This document shows positions 22,875-36,268 of a stretch of 64,000 nt of DNA, piece after piece. The notes below the pieces were generated by a model. That model was given only the letters and a program-made list of their open reading frames with translations, was not told where the DNA came from and made no database searches. The stretch's first letter is position 1. Each line of letters starts with the position of its first letter. The DNA is from Syncephalastrum monosporum B8922 (Eukaryota; Mucoromycota; Mucoromycetes; Mucorales; Syncephalastraceae), in assembly GCA_000697355.1 (NCBI GenBank), contig JNEN01001251.1:1-64000 (forward strand). Reading direction: 5' to 3'. Position numbers and translations under genes: made by a program.

Positions 22875-23765
22875 ATGCCGACCCCCTCTGCAGTTACTAG
22901 CAACAAACGACTTGTAGGTGCTATCGACCAAGGCACCACGTCGACTCGCTTCGTTGTGTTCGACGAGCGCGGCTCGATCGTCACCTACCACCAGATCCAA
23001 AGCGAGCAGCTCTACCCTCAGCCCGGTTGGGCCGAGCAGGACCCTTACGCTCTGCTCGACGCCGCACGTGCGTGTATCGAGCAAGCTGTCCGCAAAATGG
23101 ACATCTTGGGCTTGAGCGCGGCCGACATTGCCTCGATTGGCGTGACGAACCAGCGTGAGACCACCTTGGTATGGGACCGTCTTACTGGCGAACCGCTTTA
23201 CCCCGCCATCTTGTGGTCCGACGCGCGCACGGCTGACACCGTCCAAAAATACATTGACGCTTCCGACAAGGGCACCGACGCCCTCCGACACATTACCGGT
23301 CTTCCCCTCGCTGCCTACTTTTCGGCCATGAAGATCCGGTGGCTGCTCGATAACGTCCCTGAAGTCATGGAGGCCAAGGAGCAAGGTCGTCTCCAATACG
23401 GTACACTCGATACCTGGCTGATTTACGTAAGTTGAATATTTGTCCGGTGCGCCCTGTTTCTCCGAAACTAATCTCCGTTTTATTTTTACCAGAATCTGAC
23501 GGGTGGCCGAGACAACGGCGTCGTCGTGACCGATGTGACAAACGCATCCCGCACGATGCTCATGGATATCCATACCCTGCAATGGAGTGATGAGTGCCTC
23601 CAGTTCTTTGGTCTCGAAGATCTCCAGCTTCCTAAACTCGTCTCCTCCTCGCGCATCTATGGCAACATCAGCTCAGGCTCTCTGGCTGGTATTCCTATCG
23701 CAGGCTGCCTGGGTGACCAACAGGCTGCGATGGTTGGCCAAAAATGTTTCAACAAGGGCGATGCC

Positions 23766-23797
<32 letters not shown>

Positions 23798-24497
23798 CTT
23801 CAACACTGGCAACAAGCCTATCGTGTCTCAGCACGGTCTACTCTCTACCGTCGCTTTCCAATTTGGTGATCAGCCTGCGTCGTACGCTCTCGAAGGTTCC
23901 GTGGCTGTCGCTGGATCCTCCATTAACTGGCTCCGTGACAACCTCGGCGTTATCAACTCACCCGCACAATTGAATGAGCTCGCCGCCAAGGTCGATGATA
24001 CTGCTGGCGTTTACTTTGTCACCGCTTTCAACGGCCTCTTTGCTCCTTACTGGCGCGACGATGCCCGCGGTACTATCTGCGGTCTCACGCAATACACCAA
24101 CATTTCTCACCTGGCGCGTGCTACCCTCGAAGCTGTCTGCTATCAGTCACGAGCCATTCTTGAAGCCATGGATCGCGAAAGCAACACCCCTCTGCGCTCG
24201 CTCAAGGTGGATGGCGGTATCTCCAACTCAGACCTGTGCATGCAGATCCAGGCCGATGTTCTCGGTATCAACGTCGAGCGTCCGTCCATGCGTGAGATGA
24301 CCGCCCTCGGTGCTGCTATCGCCGCCGGTCTTGCCACTGGCGTCTGGGAGTCCATTGAGGACCTCAAAGATGTGAACCAGGAAGGCGTCTCCGTGTTCGA
24401 GCCTAAAATCGACGAGAAGAAGCGCGAGCGCATGTTCCACGGCTGGCAAGAAGCTGTCACCCGCTCCTTTGGCTGGTCAAAGCTCGCCTCGGCGTAA
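22875..24497 (+). CDS. GUT1: glycerol kinase
   Basis: Exons 22875-23426 and 23493-24497 encode 518 residues, close to bacterial and fungal glycerol kinases. The FGGY fold is complete: GAIDQGTTSTRFVVFDERG (phosphate-binding start), NQRETTLVWDRLTGEPLYPA, WSDARTADT, the QYGTLDTWLIY|NLTGG junction across the intron, NTYGTGCFMLFNTG, FAPYWRDDARGTICGL, and the C-terminal KVDGGISNSDLCMQIQADVL with PSMREMTALGAAIAAG. It makes glycerol-3-phosphate from glycerol and ATP in the cytosol and feeds lipid synthesis and glycolysis. The reading frame is rich in C-ending codons, suggesting good expression. The ATG at 22875 is chosen because it precedes the conserved start by ~10 residues and follows a TATA box at a normal distance. 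Confidence 0.96.
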
Positions 24498-25038
24498 ATA
24501 ACACTCCTCTTTAATGTTACCTTATCTACCTACCACACTTATCATTCCCCCATCCTCCACCTACTTGCATATCATCATCTTTGTAGCATAGCCCTCACCA
24601 CTGTCCTATCGCCTTGTACATTATGTCTCTTTATACCTCTGTATCTTATCCATAAGAGCGTTTTTTCTCTTCAAATATCAGATCATTTACATTCTAAACC
24701 TATTTTCCTGATTGTTCTATGTCTATCGTGCTTCACCTTCGTTTCTTTTTCTATTAGAGTCGATAAAAAGGGTTGTGAGAACGGTCATACCTGTCTTCCG
24801 TACGCGTTACCGTCCTTGATACAGATAGCAATGGAACTCTTTCGAACAAAGTCGGCAGCAACCCCTCCCACGAAACAACAGCCACGGTAATACAAGACAC
24901 CTAGACTTTCTTCCTTGTATTACAAATTTTTCTGCAATCATTCCCACCCCAGGCCATGAGAATCGCCCAACCCCGGATCTCTCACATAGATTGTCGAAGG
25001 TTTTTCTTTTATGTGTGCCGTGCGAATATACATACAGT
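24498..25038. other. intergenic between convergent genes
   Basis: 3' flanks of the glycerol kinase gene (+) and the mitochondrial Hsp70 gene (-). Pyrimidine-rich; no gene recognised. Confidence 0.4.
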
Positions 25039-27466
<2,428 letters not shown>

Positions 27467-28299
27467 GTTTAATCTTTTTTGCTTTGGCTTCTTTCAGCGG
27501 ATGAAAAGGACGGTAGCAAAAGTAGGTGTAGCCAAGGTAAGAGCGCAAAAACAGAAAGAAACGAAAAAGAGAAAAAAAAAGAGAGAAGGCTTTTGCGGGT
27601 TGTAAGCAGTGGCGTCCGGTGAAAAAATTCAAACATTCGCATGACGGAATTTAAGGCGGAGCTCAATAATGGGGTGTCGCGCCTCATGCAAATTTCACAT
27701 CCCGAACGAACAATCACGAAGAATAAAAGACTTCTTGCAGGTGTTATTAGGTTTCCATTGTCATAGCAAAGCATCCGGCGCCATATGTATGCGAATGTGT
27801 ACTAGGTAGATTTAGTGGGCGTAGAGTATGTGTGCAATATATATGTACTTCTTTCAATTACTACAACCAGCAACACCATTTACAGGCGGTCCCAACGCTA
27901 TACGTTGTGAAAAGAGTCTGTGCAGAGCTGACAAGCTGGGGAAGATGGTATACAATTATTACATATGATCAGAGTAGATCCACCATTGATGCTGCAAAAA
28001 TAATTTTTCACTTCAATTTCAAGCATGATACGTCGTAGGTAGGATGGGTCAGTCTGAATGAAGATGCACGACGGGAACCGAAGAGCACTATTTTTTTCTT
28101 TGCCGCAGTCAATTTAGTATACTTATTAAGTGTGAAATTCACCTCATAGTACTTTATCTATGAGTCAAGCAAATTCCATCATATCTGCTTCTCAAACATC
28201 CAAGTAAGAATTGAGCTCAAGACTATTTCAATGATGTTTCAAGCAAAGGAAATCAAGATGGATTGGATGGTGGTTATTTTTTTTTATTTCATCACCACG
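27467..28299. other. intergenic region, 0.8 kb
   Basis: Promoter of the mitochondrial Hsp70 gene and 3' flank of the ZUP1-like gene, both on the minus strand. GAA/TTC trinucleotides occur around 27625-27645 but not in a clean heat-shock-element array. Nothing else recognised. Confidence 0.35.
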
Positions 28300-29788
28300 C
28301 TAGAGACCCTGGAGGCTGGTGACGTCCTTCATGGCCAAGCGCTCATCTTCATCGAGTAGAAAGCCCTTGGATGGGTTCCACGTCAACTGGCCGCCTTGGG
28401 ATCGCTCGTCTGTGACCTGGCCCAACACGAGAAGCTGATACTGTTTGTTCTTTGCGATGGTTTTGGCATCCACCCGGAAGGGCCTCAAGAGATTAGCTGG
28501 CAGTGGGGCGTGGTTCGTCCAGCGTGCCAGTAGACGAGATGCGAACGAGTGATCATCTGTGGAAGGTTGTTCGTTCTCATTGTCCTGCGCCCCGTCCTGT
28601 GTGTCGGCTTCGTCGTCGTCATCATCATCGTCGCCCGTAGCTGAGGAAGACAGGCCAGATTCGTCCATGTCGTCCTCGGCGGTTGTTTTGGGAGGAGTGC
28701 TGTTGCGGTAAGAACGGAGCATGCGTCGGCCGGGGTCAAACATGATAAGGTTGCGTTTGCCGTCATTCAAGAGCTCGATGCCAATGACGGTACGGCTATG
28801 GCCCGAGTGCTGGAGATAGAGAGGAGGGCGGTCGGTGATGTGAACGACGTGGTTCTTTTTGGTGTGCGGTTTGCCGTCTTCAAAGTAGGACTGGATCCAG
28901 TCAAACATGGTATCGTGGGTGTTGTTCGGGGAGGGTCTGTGGAAGTCGAGGATGGTGCTTCGGATGCCAAGGTACGTGAGCATGCAGTAGACTTCGGTTG
29001 TGCCGATCCACTTGCGTGTCTTGTAGACGTGATGGTCGAGCTGTGCTGCACCCTGCGGGTCGAAGCCTTCGTGCCAAGCCCGTTCGAGCAGGAGCTGCAG
29101 ACCCGAGATATCCGCGACCTGCCTCAGAATCAAATCGCCTGCCTCGCGCTTGCGCTGCAGAAAAGTCATAAGCATCTGGCAGTTGCGGTAGCCACAGCCC
29201 CAGCCCAGGTCGAGGAATCCGGTGGCGATATGGTCAGTGAATGGACTGCAGAGGTAGGCGGCGACGGTATTTCCCTTTCGATTCAGCTTTGTAAAGTGCG
29301 GCTCGAGACGGGGTATCACGCCTATTATGCAAATACACAGTATGATATCATATAAATAAGAGCAGCGGGTGGATCAAAGGCACAGCCAGACGGACAGACA
29401 GACCTGCGGTTCGACTGTTCTCTTTGAGTGCAGTCAGGAGACTCCAAAGTTCCTGGTCTGCGTTGATCCTCGTGCGGGCATAGACCCGTGTTCCCTGGTG
29501 CCGTTTGTGCTCGTGCTGCTCTTCGCTCCCGTTCAAGCCTGGCTCCTTTCTCTGTCACACACGTTAGAGTTGGCAGTTCCAGAGTACACCGGTGTGCTAC
29601 AAAAGTAGACTGACCTTGAGTGACCGAGAAGGATCGTCGGCTGACGAACGACGGCGAGATGAAGTGTTGAAGGCAGGATCGGGCTGTTGTTTTATTGTGC
29701 CCGGGTGGTGCGGTGAATCGGGCGAGTCAGGGTAGTCAGGGTAGTGATGTGGGCGAGGCGTGTTTGGATCGCTGAGGGAATCTGTCAT
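28300..29788 (-). CDS. peptidase C78 family protease (ZUP1/ZUFSP/Mug105-like deubiquitinase)
   Basis: Exons 29788-29615, 29551-29404 and 29321-28300 encode 447 residues. After a disordered Pro/Asp/His-rich start, the protease domain begins near residue 108. It contains FLDLGWGCGYRNCQMLMTF, with the nucleophile at about Cys150. A later HSGHSRTVIGIELL supplies the histidine and MFDPGR the acid. GWGCGYRN is the form found in ZUP1/ZUFSP and fission-yeast Mug105, which cut K63-linked ubiquitin chains; UFM1-specific proteases usually read WGCAYRS. An acidic insertion (Asp run, residues ~320-360) follows and the zinc fingers of animal ZUP1 are absent. A role in genome-stability ubiquitin signalling is by homology only. 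Confidence 0.87.
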
Positions 29789-30357
29789 GGTAGCTGGTAG
29801 AAAGGCTTTATTAAAGGGTTTGCGTAGCCTGAGGAAGACGAGTCTTTCTCGCTTTCTTTTTCATACTCTGAGTTTGTCGGTGTCGAAACCACCTTTCACC
29901 CGCTCTATCATACTCGATATATCATGTCATACCAATATGCTCTGCAGTAATATTTGAAGCTTCGGATATAGCTTTGTTTAGCCCTTTCTTATGTCAGCCG
30001 CTTTTGCACCTTGCTCTATTCGATCCATGGGTCATGTATGCGAGGATTTCACTGATATCCTATGTATAAGAGGATCCTATACTATAGCCATGGGACCCCC
30101 TGGAATTTTCCTCACATCAAGTCTTTCGTCGTCTGTGTGATCTCCCCTGTTGTAACTCTAGCCCGACTTGACTACCGCATCGACCAAAACTTAAACTCTG
30201 TATCAAACGTCGCATACACAAACTACGTATACCTGTCCCCCCGTTGCTTTCTGCTTTCATTCAGGCCTTTTTTTTTTTTTTCTTTGGCTTGCATGTCCGT
30301 AAAAGCGGATGAAATTCAGGTGAGACCGTCTGATGCAGGTGTAGTCTGCCAGAAGGT
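29789..30357. other. intergenic between tandem minus-strand genes
   Basis: Promoter of the C78 protease gene and 3' flank of the iminopeptidase gene. T14 run near 30270. No gene recognised. Confidence 0.35.
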
Positions 30358-32266
30358 TTATTTGTTGTATGTCTGATCCCCAGAAGCCAAGTCCTTCAAA
30401 TAATTGAATACACGTTGGCCGTCGGCACGGACACCGCTGTAAATGCGTGCAATTCAGTATATCGCTCCCAACTCGGTTCCTCTCGACTTACTTGTGAGCA
30501 TATTCGTTGGTGATCCATTGCTGGAAACCCTGGATCTGGGAGGCTGTTTGCACGGACAAGTTGAGGTCGACATACCTGTTTGTCAAAAGATAAAAAATGA
30601 GAATGAGTAACTTGGCATGGTTGCTTTCAAAAACTTACATGTCATCATAATAGCTCACGCCCACCGCGGGGACTTGATTCTTTTGAAGCGTGTCCACGTC
30701 GTAGAGGTCACCCCAGCGAGTGGCGTTGGCGAGTTTCTCGGCTGCGCCTTTCAACGGTCGAAGCTCGGTGTAGTCCTCAAACATGAACGGGTATATGGTC
30801 TCTCCTGTGAAGTGGACCGGCTGGTCGGGTTGCAGGTTCTCAAGACGCCATTCGAACTGCGTCTTGAAAGGTTCCTCTTGCAAGACGCGTTCGGCCGACC
30901 ACGCGCTGGTGTGACCCTTTTGGCAATAGATAGACTCGTGCAGAATAGCATAGAGCACGTTTGTGTCCCAATCCTGGAGCTTTTGGATGGCCGTTAAACT
31001 GCGGGTGGTGAGTTTACCCAGCAGCTCGAGGTCATTGTCGCAATATAACACAGCCTGGTGTACGGTATCGTAGCCACCGCTCTGGCCAAACAACAAGCCG
31101 AGCTGGAGAAAGCGGCGGGGTGAGAGCGTGCCTCCATTTGGCAAGGAGACCTTGTTCTGCGACAGATGGGCGTGGATGCGCCGCACACGCTGCTGGTCGC
31201 GCGGGAACTTGCGATAGTAGAGTGCGTTGCGCTGAAGAATACGTGGGTAGAGCGCCCGATAGACAGAATCCGGGTTATCGACAAGAGGGGCAACGCCACC
31301 GGTGATAAAAACAGTGTCGAGTGACTCGGGGCTTTGAAGTTAAAAAGTAAATGGATGAGAACAAGGATTGTCTGTTGCGTTTCATGTCGTGCGCTGGACA
31401 TACAAATAGCTGAGGTACGATATGGCACAGAAACCGCCAAAGCTCTGGCCAAGGATGGACCACTTGGTGTTGGGCAGACCGTCGGTGAGAGCAGAGCGGA
31501 TATGCTCGCAGTCGCGCACGATGCTGTCTGCACGGAAATGAGCCAGATAGGCAGCTCTGGCGTCGTCGTCGGGAAGCGTCGAGAGGGACTGGGCGGTGAT
31601 AGCGCCAGATAAGCCAGTGCCACGCTGGTCCATGAGTAAAAGTTGATAGCCATGGCTGAAGGCGGCCTTGTGCCAGCCAGAGATGCTCTCAGGCAAACCA
31701 CATTCAAATCCAGGTCCACCCTATCAGAAAGGTTCACAATGTCAAGGGTCTATCTACCCTCCTTTTTCCTTTTTTTTTTTTTTTTTGGCATTTTCTGTAC
31801 CTGCAGATACAAGAGGAAAGGCAGCGTCTTGAGCTTGGCTACCTGATCCGAGGGCACCAAGTGCCTCACAAAGACCTTGATCGTCTCGCCTGCGGGGTCA
31901 CTGTAATCTGTATAAACCAAATGAAAGAGCATGAGAATAATACATGGGGAGTCATCTCTTCATGAGCTCACCGAGAGGGCAGTCAAAGAAGCGCTCATAG
32001 ACACGTGCGCCAGGGATCGTGAAGGACTCTACGTCAGGGTCGTCAAGGCAGGAAGGACCGGTTGTGATACGCATGCTTGAGAAAGAACGCTGCTGTAGAC
32101 CAGAAGACCTCCGGCTGAAATTTTCAACTTCTGTCGGCAAGTACCTGCCTTGCTTCCGCCTTGTCCCACCGCTGTGCACCCCATGCCGGTTACATCCTCT
32201 TAGAAAAAGAGTATAAATTGAGGGTACTCGTGCGCGTGTATGAAGCAAGCGTATCGTCATATTCAT
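30358..32266 (-). CDS. proline iminopeptidase-type alpha/beta hydrolase
   Basis: Six exons (32266-31972, 31907-31801, 31720-31404, 31331-30639, 30575-30492, 30436-30358) give 524 residues from the first ATG. Starting at the internal ATG at 32074 gives 460, which is the normal family length. The hydrolase core has the HGGPG-like oxyanion motif LYLQGGPGFECGLPES (first position Gln instead of His), LLLMDQRGTGLSG, and the nucleophile elbow WSILGQSFGGFCAISYL. The family TAP-like C-terminal half follows (FITGGVAPL, VHFTGETIYPFMFEDY). It removes N-terminal proline from peptides. The extra 64 residues upstream are Arg/Ser-rich and end QQRSFSSM, which looks like a mitochondrial presequence with a cleavage site. 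Which start is used is open. Confidence 0.86.
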
Positions 32267-32944
32267 ACGTAGTTACTTGAAAGAAGTGCAAGCCCTTGTC
32301 AAACTAGCGGGGCCTTTCAAAATTGCAAATCTATAAATAGAAGAGTACAACCACTTACTCGTCTTTGTATACTGTACGAACAAGATGCTCATATCTCTAG
32401 TGACAATGAAAGCACTACCAGACTGGTATTGCAAGAATGATATGCTCTCGCCATTTCGCGAGTGTTTACTGTGTCAATCGTTTTTCGGCCGAGTTTGCTC
32501 TATCATTCTTGACTGATGAATGACAATAACATTAACTAACTATCTTCAGAAGCCTAAATAACAGTACATCAGCAAGCTAGAGACGCCCATATCAGATCGT
32601 CTTCTCAGACATAGCAGAAAAGAGCTTTTATAGCTCTATACATAACATCTGCGCCGACTGACATGTAAAACGCGCTTTTGGTGCGTTGAAAGAGGAAATT
32701 TACTAAACATTTGGCTACAGTGTCTACTACTACCGGTGTAGCCTCTCTTGATGTTCAATGCGGACAGGAGATATGCAGGCCGTTCAGTATCCCACGATCA
32801 GTAAGAAGTATACATATATATATATAGTTGGATTCAGTAGATACAGTAGGTAGATACGAATATGTATTATAAGTTCGAGATGTCACCCACACCCACATAT
32901 TTATTGGCCGATGCGCGAGACCTGTGCGAGTCGGGCTTCTTCAA
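32267..32944. other. divergent promoter region of the iminopeptidase and VPS36 genes
   Basis: No gene seen. Contains a TA repeat (about 32812-32826) and a short upstream ORF that overlaps the VPS36 start. Confidence 0.4.
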
Positions 32945-32958
32945 ATGAGATACTTTGA
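32911..32958 (+). promoter_or_regulatory. upstream ORF overlapping the VPS36 start codon
   Basis: ATG at 32911 opens a 15-codon frame that ends TGA at 32956-32958, past the VPS36 ATG at 32945 and in a different frame. If it lies in the transcript it would reduce initiation at VPS36. Confidence 0.35.
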
Positions 32959-34804
32959 GAAAGCACAGCTGTCTTCGTCATGGCGCCCGCTGTTACAACC
33001 CAACGAATCACTCATAATTCAGCAAGGCTCAGTTGGCCTATATGAACGGTATATCGCGTGCACATGCTCCTATGCCTTCCTCACCCGAACGATTCAGGAA
33101 AACGAAGGCAGACCAATTTCAGAATGGTGTATGCTACCTGACCTCCCATCGCATAATCTATGTCGACAATACGTACCCCGCCGAGCGGGCGGTCGAACTC
33201 TCGCTGAGTCGTATCAGTGACATTCAGGGCTATGTATGTAAGCGAAGCGCTTGACGAAAGGCACGGGAAAGCACTAACTGGGCGCCAATAAAGAACGGAT
33301 TCCTGCGGGCGTCGCCGAAAATCATCGTGTATCTCCACAGCATGAGTTATAGTGGAAACGCTACCTCGCCTTTATCACCCTTAGCAGACCAATCCACCTC
33401 ATGGATATGTCCCATCTGCTCCTTCTCCAATCCACCTTCTTCTGCTTCGGGTCAGGAAAAATGCGAGCTGTGTGGTGTGAAACGCCCCAGCACCGTCTCA
33501 ACATCGTCGTCGTCTTCCTCTGTCTCGTCACCAACGCCTGACAACTCGGAAAACACCCAATCCTGTCCTACGTGCACCTTTATCAATCACCCCAGCATGC
33601 TGCAGTGTGAAATGTGCGGCACCGACTTGCGCACGCATAAGATACCCATCACGGAATCCACTACGCCTATCACTCCGCCCGATGAGCCTGATGCCCATGT
33701 GCGTATAGCTTTTCGAAACGGCGGACAGCCTAGTTTTCTCTCTGAGCTGCGCTCGGCTGTCAATGCCCGTGCCTGGGAAAAAGTTAGTAAACAATGTAGC
33801 TTTTATTTGGTCGGCTGCTGAGCTCACATATGCTAGCCTCGTTCGCCGATGGAGCCTCCCAAACCGGCCTCCACCCGTCGCGGCGTTGGTATTAGCGCAA
33901 TTCAAGACCGTATCGAGAAGACGACACTCGAAGCAAACGAGACAATGACGGATGCTTTTCAGGATCTTGACAGGCTGATGGCCAAGGCCACCGAAATGGT
34001 AAAATCGTGCGCCGAGACCTATTTGTTTGTGATGCGAAACTAATTTGCCATGAAGGTTCAACTGGCCGAGTCGATATCGACCAAAATGACCAAGGATCCA
34101 ACGATAGGCGGCGACGAGACATCGACCTTACGCACCTACTTTTTAGAACTCGGCATCTCGGACCCAGTGACGCGGTAATATATAAGCAGAATTAGAGTCA
34201 TACCCGCTGCTGTTCTCACACACAGTACGCATCAGGAATTCAGCAGGCTCCATATACCACCAAGAATTGGCAAGAGAGCTAGGCGATTTCCTGTCTAAAT
34301 TCCTCGATAGAGACAATGCCATGAAATCATTGACAGATCTCTATTGCGTGTTTAATCGCGCACGTGGCGTGGGTACGTCCTGCCCAAAGAGAAGGAGTTC
34401 CTCTGAACACTAATCTATCTGTAGCCCTGATCTCCCCGGAGGACTTGTACAAGGCGTGCCAGCAGTTTGAGCCACTCCAGATACCTTTTCGCCTGCGCCG
34501 CTTCCCAAGTGGTTTGCTGGTGGTTCACTCGCTCGACATGGACGACGAACGCGCGGCAAAGCGCGTGCTTCGTCTCGTCAAAGACCACAATGGCTGTCTT
34601 ACTGCGCTGCGCCTCTCCGAGCTGGAGGGCTTGGCATTGACAGTGGCTACAGAACAATTACTGGTACCAGTGGAACATGCACTTTTTTTTTATTATTTTG
34701 ACTGAATTGCTTCTTATCTTTAGATATCTGAGCAAAAGGGCTATTTGTGTCGTGATCAAGGACCTGCAGGACTAACCTTTTACGAAAACAAGTTTATATT
34801 TTAG
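32945..34804 (+). CDS. VPS36: ESCRT-II subunit Vps36 (GLUE domain with two NZF fingers)
   Basis: Eight exons (32945-33048, 33098-33233, 33294-33782, 33837-33998, 34056-34174, 34236-34372, 34425-34663, 34724-34804) encode 488 residues. The split GLUE domain starts WRPLLQPNESLIIQQGSVGL and continues FQNGVCYLTSHRIIYVD. Inserted are two NZF fingers: SWICPICSFSNPP then CELCGVKRP (about 115-145), and SCPTCTFINHPSMLQCEMCG (about 168-190). This is the arrangement of budding-yeast Vps36; animals lack the fingers. After GVGISAIQDRIEK come two winged helices (AGSIYHQELARELGDFLSKF; FPSGLLVVHSLDMDDERAAK), ending GLTFYENKFIF. The protein binds ubiquitin and PI3P on endosomes and nucleates ESCRT-III. The acceptor of exon 6 is the second of two AGs, chosen to keep frame. 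Confidence 0.95.
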
Positions 34805-35164
34805 TGACACATTTGCGCTCAATAGATCATCAAACGGGGCGGCATAGCTTCATGATTCAAGTTTGAATGGGCTTCACACTATTTCCAAACAAATCAAAAA
34901 CAATAGCTATGGTGAAAGTAAGGTTCTGAAGGACTTTTCAGAATATACATGGCAGTTTTCCTGCTGCCGATCGTAACTAAATAGGAAGCACTTTTTTATT
35001 CGAGCATGGCTGAATGTCGTCGGTTGGTTGGCGGCACGGGAGGTCCTAACGGCTCTATGTGTGTCAGCAATCATGCTGATAACGCTCAGAGGGAAAGCGC
35101 ATTGTGAAAGCAAGCAAGGCCTTTTGGCCTGATGCAGGATCCGTTAGAGTGTGGTACTATTAGA

Positions 35165-35207
35165 GATTAACCTGGGATTAACCTGGGATTAACCTGAGAT
35201 TAACCTC
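35165..35207. repeat. 12-bp tandem repeat (GATTAACCTGGG, about 3.5 copies)
   Basis: GATTAACCTGGG is repeated head to tail, with the third copy changed to GATTAACCTGAG and the last running into AACCTCTGG. Confidence 0.85.
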
Positions 35208-35244
35208 TGGTGAGCCTTTTTTTCCCTGCTCTCACCAGAGGTTA
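35201..35244. repeat. perfect 14-bp inverted repeat (hairpin)
   Basis: TAACCTCTGGTGAG (35201-35214) and its exact reverse complement (35231-35244) flank a 16-nt T/C-rich loop. It directly follows the tandem repeat. Confidence 0.85.
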
Positions 35245-35293
35245 TTCTAAAAAAAAAAGGCATCACTTTTCTTTTACCCACCCCTTTGTCGCT

Positions 35294-35589
35294 ATGGACC
35301 CGGAACCTGTTGTTTTGATAAAAAGGGCATGTCCATATTGTCCTAACAATTGTTTCTCATCATTAAAAATTGTCGAAACCACTTGTTCAAATTCCATAAC
35401 AAGATTGTACAACCTCGGCGAAAAGGCGACAAGATGAAATCCCACCAGCGCTCCTATAACGAAGCCAACGTGAAGGCATTTCCAGATGCACTCATTAAGT
35501 CGGCTTGCATCTCATGCACAGCACTCTTTGAAAACAAAGATCATTTGGCCCTCCATATTGATAACAATCATATCTCGTACGTTTCATGA
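35294..35589 (+). pseudogene. frameshifted two-finger C2H2-like zinc-finger ORF
   Basis: From ATG 35294 one frame reads MDPEPVVLIKRACPYCPNN and continues about seven codons. Near 35355-35375 the sense moves to the next frame, which reads NCRNHLFKFHNKIVQPRRKG and runs on to a TGA at 35587. Together these make a finger (CPYC ... H-x4-H). After a basic spacer comes a second one, CISC-x12-H-x4-H (CTALFENKDHLALHIDNNH). A single-base shift in an A/T-rich stretch separates the two parts, and no GT-AG intron repairs it. Fingers of this CPYC type recur in multicopy fungal ORFs, so this may be a mobile-element or duplicate relic. It sits just after a hairpin and tandem repeat. Confidence 0.5.
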
Positions 35590-36040
35590 TACCGTTGGGA
35601 CTTGCGGTCCGGTCCGCGCTTCCCCGGAATTTTTGGGCAGCGAACTTTATGTGTGTGGGCAGCCGTCTCTCCATACTTTTACTATCTATTAAAAGACCGA
35701 AGATTAAGTGGAGGTTGTGATGACCCGAAGCCGCAGGCGAAGGGGCTCACTCACACCCGGAACGCAATCGGAGTGTCAGCCATGGACGAAGCGAAGCGAG
35801 TTCCACGGCTCGTAAGCTCTTAAAAATATGTCCTGAAGTATTGATCACTCAGTCAATTGTTGAAGAATCCCCTATCCGTATGATTGTCACATGAAACCCA
35901 TGTCAGAAGCGCATCTGTCAGCCAGCTACATACATCCGTTCATTCATGGCTTGCTGGGATCAAGACAACCGACCAGAATCGCTCATTGGTATGCGTTGTA
36001 ACGTTAAAGACATATACATCCATTCTAACTTTTTTTGTAG

Positions 36041-36245
36041 CTCAAACCTTGTCCCAGACGAGCAAGACGTTGATCATACCAATCGACCCGATCATAAGGT
36101 GGATGTTTATGAATCTTAAGAATATGCGTACACAACCACATACGGTGAAGTGAAATCCAGCAAGAACATATCACCAACTCTTCTCGTCGAAGACTTTTAT
36201 CGGATTGCTATATTCTGCAAGGATGCACTGGACTGGACCTCCTAA
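36041..36245 (+). pseudogene. relic with a PD-(D/E)XK-like motif
   Basis: One frame reads SNLVPDEQDVDHTNRPDHKV, DVYES, then an in-frame TAA (36117-36119), then EYAYTTTYGEVKSSKNISPT, LLVEDFYRIAIFCKDALDWT and a stop. RPDHKVDVY followed at ~15 residues by GEVK has the spacing of a PD-(D/E)XK nuclease core, and the 'RIAIFCKDALD' helix resembles multicopy hypothetical proteins I associate with Mucoromycota. The single internal stop and lack of a clear start mark it as decayed. A TTTTTTTGTAG acceptor-like sequence precedes it, so it may be one exon of a longer lost gene. Identity is inference. Confidence 0.4.
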
Positions 36246-36268
36246 AAGGTGCGCAGCGCACAAAATCG

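Larger units (their letters stand above)
34805..35293. other. intergenic with tandem repeat and hairpin
   Basis: 3' flank of VPS36 leading into the decayed island. Contains the GATTAACCTGGG repeat and an inverted repeat annotated separately. Confidence 0.5.

Noticed and set aside
27600..27650. Heat-shock element upstream of mitochondrial Hsp70
   Set aside because: GAA and TTC triplets are present, but not in three properly spaced alternating units.
35201..35250. Helitron 3' end (hairpin followed by CTAA)
   Set aside because: The hairpin is real, but CTRR signals normally lie further from the stem, and no Rep/helicase fragment or matching 5' end is visible.
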